Assembly: GCA_029052615.1 (NCBI GenBank)
Contig: JAIDIR010000318.1
Span: 1 to 5,094, forward strand
Length of the DNA stretch: 5,094 nt
Direction: 5' to 3'
DNA from: Clostridia bacterium
GTDB taxonomy: Bacteria > Bacillota > Clostridia > Christensenellales > Borkfalkiaceae
Positions 1 through 5,094 of this stretch are shown here, piece after piece. Below the pieces are notes generated by a model. The model had not been told where the DNA came from and searched no databases. It was given only the letters and a program-made list of their open reading frames with translations. Numbering within the stretch: the first letter of the stretch is position 1; each line of letters starts with the position of its first letter. The position numbers and the translations under genes are program-made.

Positions 1-38
1 CGGTAATTTTGCCGTTGGGCGCATAGTGCAAAAAAATG

Positions 39-68
39 CAGACAAGCCTTTTAACTAAAATCTATATT
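39..68 (+). promoter_or_regulatory. Weak candidate promoter for the PL9 lipoprotein gene
   Basis: A CAGACA hexamer (39-44, four of six matches to TTGACA) is followed after 18 nt by TATATT (63-68, five of six matches to TATAAT). A start of transcription near 75 would leave a very short, AT-rich leader before the ATG at 92. Other -10-like strings in the same stretch (TAAAAT at 56-61, TATAAA at 71-76) have no acceptable -35 at the right distance. The two promoters further downstream are far better matches to consensus, so this one is a guess; the gene could also be read from a promoter or gene upstream of the window. Confidence 0.25.
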
Positions 69-91
69 TTTATAAATGAAATAATACCGTT

Positions 92-3000
92 ATGAAATCA
101 AAAAAACTTATTTCGGCGCTGTTGCTCGTTGCGGTAGCCGGTTCCGCCGCAGGCGCGGTAACAATGGCTGCCTGCAAGGATAAGCCGCAGGAAGGCGTTA
201 TCTACGTTGCGCCAAACGGAACGTCCAAGGGTAAGGGTACCAAAAAGAGCCCCAAAGAGCTTTCGGAAGTCATGTCTGACCCGAACCTGGAGCCCGGCAC
301 GACCATTATGGTACAGCCCGGCACTTACGAATTTACCGCCAGAACGACCGTCGTGTCAAGCGGCACGTACAACAAGTACATTACCATAAAGAACGCCGAC
401 CCCACAAAAAAGGCGGTTATGTCGTTCTACGGCATGAAGTTCGAATCCACCGCCCGCGGCGTGCAGATTTACGGCGACTATATTCACTGGGACGGCATTG
501 ACGTGTGCGGCGCAGGCGACAACGGTATGTACATAGGCGGCAGCTATAACATCGTTGAAAACTGCGAGTTCTACGACAACCGCGACACGGGCTTACAGCT
601 TGGCAGAAGCTACAGCCCCGATCTTGTTAACAACATCAATCTTCAGTACGACGATATCAACTACTGGCCCAGCTATAACCTGATTAAAAACTGCACTTCG
701 TACAACAACTACGATAACGAAACCTACGGCGAAAACGCCGACGGCTTCGCGGCAAAGCTTACCGTAGGCTACGGCAACGTCTTTGACGGATGTATAGCTT
801 ACCGTAACTCGGACGACGGCTGGGATTTGTTCGCAAAGACGGACAGCGGCAACATCGGCGAGGTTATAATGTATAACTGCGTCGCTTTCGAAAACGGCTT
901 TATTTTGGAATCGCAGGAAGATTTCAATAAAAAATTCCCCACTTTTAAGACTGATAAAAAGGAAACCGACACGAGCAAGTTTACCACCCGCGACGGCGAC
1001 GGCAACGGCTTTAAGCTGGGCGGCTCCGTAATGGAAGGCGAGGTTTTGATGCAGAACTGCCTTTCGTTCAACAACCGCATGCACGGCGTAACCGATAACT
1101 CCAACCCCGGCGTGCTTATTATCGACGGTATAACTTCCTACAATAACGGTGCAAACGTTAACGGCGAAGGCAAGATCGATTACACCAATTCCAACGGCAT
1201 TGACGACGGTTGCGGCAACGTTGACTTCGCGCGTCAGTTCTACAGCTATAACCACATTGCAAACACCCTTTCCGTCAACAACGGCAACGGCTGGATGGCG
1301 GCGGACGAATACAGAGGAACGGTAAGCAACTCGACCTTCGTAAACGCAGGTTCGAACAGAAGGGGCGACGTTGCGTCCGATTTGCAGGCTTACGACGGTT
1401 TCTCCGTTACGAAGGACGCCGAGTACAACACCAAGACCAAGGACAGGGGTACGAGAGTTACAACCGCAACTGCGGCGGAGGATATTTTCAAGGCTCTGCC
1501 CACTAACGACCTCGGCTTCGATAAGACTCTTCACAGCAAGTGGAGAAACGCGGATATGTCCATAAACCTCGGCGACCTGCTTGCGCTTAAGAACGCAGAC
1601 GGCACGCAGGGCAGCAAGCTCAATTATTCGAGCTGGGACGATTATCCCCACTACGGCATGACCGACCTCACCACTATGTCGAGCGAGGACGACGCCGTTG
1701 CGCAGGCGATAATCGATATGGCTTATCTGCCCGTCAACGCTTCGGCGGTATATCAGGATTTTGACGCGGTTACCAAGATTAAAAACGTTGAAATCAAGTG
1801 GTCGTCCAGCGACGAATCGCTTATCAAGGTTACCGATATAAAGGGTACTTCCAACTCCAAGCACGAGGACGTGAGAATTCAGGTTATCCGTCCCGACGAC
1901 GGCGACAAGCAGGCAATACTGACCGCCACCGTCAAGAAGGGCAACGTTACCAAGAACAAGACCTTCACTTTGACCGTTAAAAAGAATACTTACCGTATCG
2001 GCGAGATTTACATTGAAGGTCTTGACGGTGACGCGATAATTATCGACAAGGGTGAAACTTGGAACGAATTCCGTCCTCCCGTAGCGAAGATTATAAACGG
2101 CACTTCGGACAGCGGCGTGGAAATCGCGTCGGCGTTGTACACCAACGACCGTACGATCAAGTACGCTACGTTCGAAAATCCCGAATCGTTCGAGCTGATG
2201 CGTACCGGCTTCGACGCGACCAAGGCGGGTATCTGGGAAATCACTCAGAAAATCACCATGCACGAGGATGACGTCGAGCTTGCAAAGGCTGTCGACGGCG
2301 AGGGCTTAGCTCCCAACGTAGATACGAAGATTTACTACATTTACGTTGCGGACCCCGGTGCAAAGGTTGACTTTAAGAAAGATAAAAACAACGTCGTTTT
2401 AAGTAACGTTACCGTAAACCACAGCGGTTACAATATCTCGTGTGAATTCGCAAGCCCTACCGGTACTATCTATGCGATGAGCGTACCCACCGGCGGCACT
2501 GCTCCCACGACGGATCAGATTAAGGAGGCGGCTAACGACGAAACCAATACCTCGGCGGCTAAGTACGAGTACCGTGCGACGGGCGGTTCGTTCGATTTCG
2601 CAAACACTAACTCGGCGGGCTACACGGCGTACTACTTCCTTGAAAATATGGACGGCACGCAGCAGTCCAAAATTTACAGCAAGGCAATTTCCACCAAGGC
2701 AATTTCCACCAAGGCTGAGTTCGAGGGCATGCTTGCTTCCAACAACAACACGACCATTTATCTGCTGCAGAACGATATCGACCTTGAAGGCAGCGTTACG
2801 ACGGTAGACACCCCGTTCGTGGGCGTGTTCAACGGTATGGGTCACAAGATTCATAACGCTGAAATCAAGAAGACGGTTGAGGACGACAAGATCCGCACCG
2901 GTCTGTTCAGACTGGTTCAGGGCGGTTCGATTATGAACGTTACGTTTGAAGATATCGTAGTCGAGGACGTTTTGGGCAAGGCGGAAAGAACGGGTCTTAT

Positions 3001-3868
3001 CGCGGTAATGCGCGGCGGCTACCTCGGCAACATCGTCGTTCATAACTGCGACGTTACCGGTATCGCCAGAGTCGGCGGACTCGTAGGTCAGATTATTACC
3101 GAGGCGAGCGACGGACACAATACGTCGGTAATCGACAGGATTTCCGTAACCAGCGACAGGGACGAAACCAGCGGCGAATACCTGCACAAGATTTACGCAA
3201 CCAACCAGAGAGCGGGTGCGGTAGTCGGCTATATTCAGGCGGGCAACGCGGCTTATTACAATATCGTATACATTTCCAACTGCTACGTTGATACCTTCGT
3301 TCAGGCGGATACCAGCTATTGCGGCGGCGTACTCGGCAGATGCGACGACAGAAACGCAAACGACTATATGGAAATCACCAACTGCCTGTTCCTCGGCAAG
3401 CTTGAATCGCCCCTCCACGTCGGCGGTATAGTCGGCGGTATTTCGGGCACCGGTAAGTCGAGAATATTCAGTTGCGTCGGCTACGGCACGATGATCTATT
3501 CGTCCGAAAAGACGCTGATGGAATCTTCGGCAAAGAACTGCTCCAACATAGTCGGTAACTGCGGCAGCAATGCGGACGCAATCGTAAGAAACTGCTTCGC
3601 TAAGTTCGACGAGTACAATGCAAACTTCAACGTAACCACGTTCGGTGCTTACGACGAAATGAGCGAAACGACCGCGGCGCAGATTAACGATCCCGAATTC
3701 TGGTCGGAGGATTTGACGAGCTTCACGACGTCGGCTCTTCAGTTCTGCTCGCCTGAGTGGGATTTCGAAAACGTCTGGAAATTAAGCGATCCCGATCCTA
3801 TTACCCACGTGCTTAAGGCTCCTTACGTAAGCCTTATACACACTCTTCCTGCGGCAGACGCGGAATAA
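92..3868 (+). CDS. Multidomain lipoprotein: PL9-type pectate lyase beta-helix, Ig/FN3-like modules and GLUG-type beta-helix
   Basis: Predicted surface lipoprotein that cleaves pectin-type polyuronides by beta-elimination. Residues 1-27 form a signal peptide (KSKK, then a hydrophobic stretch) ending in lipobox MAAC with Cys28. Residues ~35-520 are a right-handed beta-helix of polysaccharide lyase family 9: NADGF (Asp217) and NSDDGWD (Asp241, Asp242, Asp245) match the calcium-binding aspartates of Pel9A, and GNGFKLGG supplies the catalytic Lys308. Residues ~531-630 resemble an atrophied bacterial Ig domain (IKWSSSDESLIKV). Residues ~630-865 look like further beta-sandwich modules, the last FN3-like (APTTDQIKEA). 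Residues ~875-1170 form a second beta-helix with GLUG-like xGGxVG turns (994-999, 1041-1046, 1077-1082, 1110-1115). No LPXTG or carbohydrate-binding module is recognised. Single-domain PL9 enzymes are much shorter. ATG92 is chosen because it gives the complete signal peptide, although no Shine-Dalgarno precedes it. Family-level function is well supported; the exact substrate (polygalacturonate or rhamnogalacturonan) is not determined. Confidence 0.9.
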   Translation: MKSKKLISALLLVAVAGSAAGAVTMAACKDKPQEGVIYVAPNGTSKGKGTKKSPKELSEVMSDPNLEPGTTIMVQPGTYEFTARTTVVSSGTYNKYITIKNADPTKKAVMSFYGMKFESTARGVQIYGDYIHWDGIDVCGAGDNGMYIGGSYNIVENCEFYDNRDTGLQLGRSYSPDLVNNINLQYDDINYWPSYNLIKNCTSYNNYDNETYGENADGFAAKLTVGYGNVFDGCIAYRNSDDGWDLFAKTDSGNIGEVIMYNCVAFENGFILESQEDFNKKFPTFKTDKKETDTSKFTTRDGDGNGFKLGGSVMEGEVLMQNCLSFNNRMHGVTDNSNPGVLIIDGITSYNNGANVNGEGKIDYTNSNGIDDGCGNVDFARQFYSYNHIANTLSVNNGNGWMAADEYRGTVSNSTFVNAGSNRRGDVASDLQAYDGFSVTKDAEYNTKTKDRGTRVTTATAAEDIFKALPTNDLGFDKTLHSKWRNADMSINLGDLLALKNADGTQGSKLNYSSWDDYPHYGMTDLTTMSSEDDAVAQAIIDMAYLPVNASAVYQDFDAVTKIKNVEIKWSSSDESLIKVTDIKGTSNSKHEDVRIQVIRPDDGDKQAILTATVKKGNVTKNKTFTLTVKKNTYRIGEIYIEGLDGDAIIIDKGETWNEFRPPVAKIINGTSDSGVEIASALYTNDRTIKYATFENPESFELMRTGFDATKAGIWEITQKITMHEDDVELAKAVDGEGLAPNVDTKIYYIYVADPGAKVDFKKDKNNVVLSNVTVNHSGYNISCEFASPTGTIYAMSVPTGGTAPTTDQIKEAANDETNTSAAKYEYRATGGSFDFANTNSAGYTAYYFLENMDGTQQSKIYSKAISTKAISTKAEFEGMLASNNNTTIYLLQNDIDLEGSVTTVDTPFVGVFNGMGHKIHNAEIKKTVEDDKIRTGLFRLVQGGSIMNVTFEDIVVEDVLGKAERTGLIAVMRGGYLGNIVVHNCDVTGIARVGGLVGQIITEASDGHNTSVIDRISVTSDRDETSGEYLHKIYATNQRAGAVVGYIQAGNAAYYNIVYISNCYVDTFVQADTSYCGGVLGRCDDRNANDYMEITNCLFLGKLESPLHVGGIVGGISGTGKSRIFSCVGYGTMIYSSEKTLMESSAKNCSNIVGNCGSNADAIVRNCFAKFDEYNANFNVTTFGAYDEMSETTAAQINDPEFWSEDLTSFTTSALQFCSPEWDFENVWKLSDPDPITHVLKAPYVSLIHTLPAADAE
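2681..2715 (+). repeat. Perfect 15-bp tandem duplication inside the lipoprotein gene
   Basis: The 15-mer AAGGCAATTTCCACC occurs at 2681-2695 and again at 2696-2710, followed by AAGGC (2711-2715) as the start of a third copy. Being 15 nt, it keeps the frame and duplicates five residues (KAIST at 864-868 and 869-873). It sits exactly at the junction between the FN3-like module and the GLUG-type helix. Both copies are identical at every base, which suggests a recent slippage event or a collapsed or expanded assembly rather than an old repeat. Confidence 0.9.
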
Positions 3869-3884
3869 GCAAAAATTAAATTCG

Positions 3885-3916
3885 GCGGCGGACGGTTTGT
3901 CCGCCGCTTGATTTTT
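3885..3916 (+). terminator. Intrinsic terminator of the PL9 lipoprotein gene
   Basis: A perfect 9-bp GC-rich stem (GCGGCGGAC at 3885-3893 with GTCCGCCGC at 3899-3907) closes a 5-nt loop (GGTTT) and is followed by TTGATTTTT (3908-3916). It begins 17 nt after the TAA stop at 3866-3868. The flanks GCAAAAAT (3869-3876) and ATTTTTGC (3911-3918) are also complementary, so the A-rich side gives the opposite strand a U-tract too and the element could act in both directions. It separates the lipoprotein gene from the next unit. Confidence 0.88.
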
Positions 3917-3951
3917 GCCGTTATTTCACGGTTCGGCAAATAAGCCCCGGC

Positions 3952-3980
3952 TTGACAACGCCCTTTGCCTGTGCTAAAAT
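3952..3980 (+). promoter_or_regulatory. Strong extended -10 sigma-A promoter for the DUF2188 gene
   Basis: A perfect -35 TTGACA (3952-3957), a 17-nt spacer and a -10 TAAAAT (3975-3980) are preceded by TGC (3972-3974), the extended -10 TGn motif. Transcription should start near 3986-3988. That lies downstream of the in-frame ATG at 3983, so that ATG would not be in the message and the ATG at 4016 must be the start. The leader would be about 29 nt long. No operator-like palindrome overlaps the hexamers. Confidence 0.85.
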
Positions 3981-4004
3981 GAATGTTGAAAAATATAATA
4001 TTAC

Positions 4005-4009
4005 GGGAG
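4005..4009 (+). promoter_or_regulatory. Ribosome-binding site deciding the DUF2188 gene start
   Basis: GGGAG ends 6 nt before the ATG at 4016, a normal Shine-Dalgarno spacing. The competing in-frame ATG at 3983 has no such site and lies at or before the predicted transcription start. Confidence 0.8.
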
Positions 4010-4015
4010 ATAAAA

Positions 4016-4690
4016 ATGGCTGAACTTCTCGCGTTGCCCGCCTGGTTTAATCCCTGGGGTTGGACGGCACTCGCCGTTGTGGCAATAATAATTTTAATCG
4101 TAATAATCGTGCTGATTGCAAGGAGCGGCAAAAAGGATAAGAACGCCGCAAAGACCAAGAACGGTGCGCCCGAGGCGGCGCCCGCGCGCGCGGAGAGCGT
4201 GAAGGAAGAAAGGGAAGAGAGAGTTACCGAGAGCAAGGCGCAGGAGCCTGCGGCGGTAAAGGAAGAGCCCAAACCCGAGCCTAAGCCCGTTGAAAAGAGC
4301 CACCCCAAGCCTGCGCAGAAGCCCGCACAGAAAACCGAGATAAAGCCTAAGGCGGCGCAGAAGCCGGCGGCAAAACCTGCAACGAAGAGCGAGGCAAAAC
4401 CCAAACCCGCACAGAAAACTTCAACCGCGCCCAAGACGACCAAGGCGGCTAAACCTGCGGCAAAGCCCGCACCCAAGGAAGAGCCCGCAAAGACTTATCA
4501 CATTGCAAAGAGGAAGGAAGACGGCAGGTGGCAGGTAAAAGCTGCGGGAGCATCCAAGGCGATAAAGCTGTTTTTGACGCAACAGGACGCAATCGATTTC
4601 GCCAAAAAGACGGCGGAAAATCAGGACGCGCGCATAGTTATCCATAAGGAGGACGGCACGTTCCGCCGCCTCAGCTACACCAAAAAATAA
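4016..4690 (+). CDS. Membrane-anchored protein with Lys/Ala/Pro-rich linker and C-terminal DUF2188 domain
   Basis: A 224-residue protein of unknown function. Residues 1-16 are short and Trp-rich (PAWFNPWGW). Residues ~17-35 form one hydrophobic helix, followed at once by RSGKKDK; by the positive-inside rule the tail faces the cytoplasm. Residues ~55-84 are rich in Glu/Lys. Residues 85-159 are a low-complexity Lys/Pro/Ala tail with repeated KPA, PKPAQK and AAKP units, similar in style to histone H1 tails. Residues 161-224 match DUF2188: an N-terminal YHIAKRKEDGRWQVK strand pair, a TQQDAIDFAKKTAENQ helix and a final IVIHKEDGTFRRLSY strand pair. Nothing catalytic is seen. The gene has its own promoter and terminators on both sides, so it is probably monocistronic. 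The longer reading from ATG 3983 is rejected on promoter and RBS grounds. The domain call is fairly firm; any role, such as nucleic-acid or cell-wall contact, is speculation. Confidence 0.85.
   Translation: MAELLALPAWFNPWGWTALAVVAIIILIVIIVLIARSGKKDKNAAKTKNGAPEAAPARAESVKEEREERVTESKAQEPAAVKEEPKPEPKPVEKSHPKPAQKPAQKTEIKPKAAQKPAAKPATKSEAKPKPAQKTSTAPKTTKAAKPAAKPAPKEEPAKTYHIAKRKEDGRWQVKAAGASKAIKLFLTQQDAIDFAKKTAENQDARIVIHKEDGTFRRLSYTKK
4268..4492 (+). repeat. Degenerate KPA-coding low-complexity repeat region
   Basis: This stretch encodes residues 85-159 of the DUF2188 protein and is built almost wholly from Lys, Pro, Ala, Gln and Thr codons. Short direct repeats are visible, for example CCCGCACAGAAAAC at 4322-4335 and again at 4406-4419, within the protein repeat PKPAQK (residues 97-102 and 129-134). 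The repeats are imperfect and irregularly spaced, so this looks like a drifting disordered linker rather than a structured tandem array. Confidence 0.75.
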
Positions 4691-4701
4691 AATCAAATCA
4701 A

Positions 4702-4736
4702 GCGCCCGCGCAAAATTTGCGCGGGCGCGTCGTTTT
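4702..4736 (+). terminator. Intrinsic terminator of the DUF2188 gene
   Basis: A 10-bp GC stem (GCGCCCGCGC at 4702-4711 with GCGCGGGCGC at 4719-4728) carries the loop AAAATTT, which could zip up further to 13 complementary bases per arm. It starts 11 nt after the TAA at 4688-4690. The + strand T-run (4733-4736) is short and offset by GTCG. On the opposite strand the hairpin is followed by a longer T-rich run (complement of 4682-4701), so it may terminate in both directions. Confidence 0.8.
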
Positions 4737-4766
4737 CTGTGCGCACAATAATTTAAGGTTAATTGT

Positions 4767-4795
4767 TTGACAACTTTTAATAATGCGTATAAAAT
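4767..4795 (+). promoter_or_regulatory. Sigma-A promoter for the CobW-family gene
   Basis: A perfect -35 TTGACA (4767-4772) is separated by 17 nt from TAAAAT (4790-4795); an overlapping TATAAA (4788-4793) would give a 15-nt spacer. Both hexamers and the spacing are identical to the promoter at 3952-3980, but the TGn extension is absent. An AT-rich stretch (4746-4765) lies just upstream and could serve as an UP element or hold an operator. Transcription should start near 4802, giving a leader of about 24 nt. Confidence 0.8.
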
Positions 4796-4814
4796 ATAGA
4801 AGGAAAAAACTGAC

Positions 4815-4819
4815 GAGGT
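4815..4819 (+). promoter_or_regulatory. Ribosome-binding site of the CobW-family gene
   Basis: GAGGT ends 6 nt before the ATG at 4826. A second purine run (AGAAGGAAAAAA, about 4798-4809) lies further upstream, too far from the ATG to be the main site. Confidence 0.7.
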
Positions 4820-4825
4820 TGAAAA

Positions 4826-5094
4826 ATGACGAAGATTGACGTGTTTTCGGGCTTTTTGGGCGCGGGTAAAACCACGCTTATCAAGAAGCTTATCAAGGAA
4901 GCTTACCAAGGCGAAAAGCTGGTTTTAATCGAAAACGAATTCGGCGAAATCGGCGTGGACGGCGGTTTTATGAAAGAGGCGGGAATAACCGTAAACGAGC
5001 TCAATTCGGGCTGCATCTGCTGTTCGTTGGTCGGCGACTTTGCCGAGGCGCTTAAAAAGGTAGTGGACGAGCTTCATCCCGACCGCATTTTAAT
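4826..5094 (+). CDS. CobW/COG0523 family G3E GTPase, 3' end outside window (partial)
   Basis: The first 89 codons of a cytoplasmic P-loop GTPase of the G3E/COG0523 (CobW-like) family, whose members deliver or insert metals such as zinc or cobalt in a GTP-dependent way. Visible motifs in order are the Walker A loop GFLGAGKTT (residues 9-17, Lys15 and Thr16), the family motif ENEFGEIGVDG (36-46) and the metal-binding CxCC motif in SGCICCSL (Cys63, Cys65, Cys66). The reading frame is open to the last base, with two bases of codon 90 present. Full-length relatives are usually about 300-400 residues, so most of the GTPase core and the C-terminal CobW domain lie beyond the edge. Start ATG4826 is supported by the RBS and by the family's usual N-terminus, a beta-strand leading straight into the P-loop. 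The subfamily and its metal cannot be told from this fragment. Confidence 0.93.
   Translation, partial: MTKIDVFSGFLGAGKTTLIKKLIKEAYQGEKLVLIENEFGEIGVDGGFMKEAGITVNELNSGCICCSLVGDFAEALKKVVDELHPDRIL

Noticed and set aside
1..24. Possible divergent gene starting at a minus-strand ATG (24-22)
   Set aside because: Only eight codons are inside the window and no Shine-Dalgarno precedes it.
2..58. Open + strand frame of 18 codons ending in TAA at 56-58, possibly the tail of an upstream gene
   Set aside because: Too short to separate from chance, with no recognisable motif and codon choice unlike the neighbouring genes.
593..2263. Long open frame of 556 codons on the minus strand, with another of 339 codons at 2399-3418
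   Set aside because: They are antisense to the well-supported PL9 lipoprotein gene, show no domain or signal, and arise from its codon bias (few codons whose complement is a stop).
3983..4015. Eleven-residue N-terminal extension of the DUF2188 protein from the ATG at 3983
   Set aside because: This ATG lies 3 nt after the -10 box and before the expected transcription start. The downstream ATG at 4016 has a proper RBS.
3823..4476. Minus-strand open frame of 217 codons rich in Gly/Ala/Phe/Leu
   Set aside because: It is the mirror of the Lys/Ala/Pro repeat codons of the DUF2188 gene and runs across a terminator and a promoter.
4268..4492. KPA-coding repeats considered as a CRISPR-like or minisatellite array
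   Set aside because: Repeats are short, imperfect and unevenly spaced, and they are fully explained as a coding low-complexity linker.

Overview
The window reads as ordinary chromosomal sequence of moderate GC from an anaerobic, probably gut-associated, Bacillota/Clostridia-type bacterium. This rests on three things: lysine-rich Gram-positive-style lipoprotein signal and membrane segments, sigma-A-type promoters (TTGACA / TAAAAT, 17-nt spacing) with purine-rich ribosome-binding sites, and a clostridial-looking CobW/COG0523 GTPase. The assignment to a lineage is inference from style, not from a marker gene.

Layout, all on the + strand. (1) Bases 1-91 are an AT-rich leader with a weak promoter candidate and no clear Shine-Dalgarno. 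(2) Bases 92-3868 encode a 1258-residue predicted lipoprotein. Its N-terminal half is a polysaccharide lyase family 9 (pectate-lyase-type) right-handed beta-helix with the calcium-site aspartates and catalytic lysine visible. It is followed by an atrophied-Ig-like domain, further beta-sandwich/FN3-like modules and a second, GLUG-type beta-helix. (3) A strong intrinsic terminator lies at about 3885-3916. (4) A near-ideal extended -10 promoter at 3952-3980 drives a 224-residue gene (4016-4690). This gene encodes one membrane helix, a long Lys/Ala/Pro-rich histone-H1-like linker and a C-terminal DUF2188-like domain. (5) A second GC-rich terminator lies at 4702-4736. (6) A second promoter with the same two hexamers (4767-4795) drives a CobW/COG0523 G3E GTPase (metallochaperone family). 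The window edge cuts that gene after 89 codons.

The three genes appear to be separate transcription units: each of the two intergenic gaps holds a terminator followed by a new promoter. They do not look like one pathway: an extracellular pectin-degrading or pectin-binding lipoprotein, a small membrane-anchored protein of unknown role, and an intracellular metal-related GTPase. No RNA gene, mobile element or CRISPR array was seen. I do not see a clearly new multi-gene system. The items most worth a second look are the double-beta-helix architecture of the lyase, including its insertion between the calcium site and the catalytic lysine, and the membrane-tethered H1-like/DUF2188 protein.
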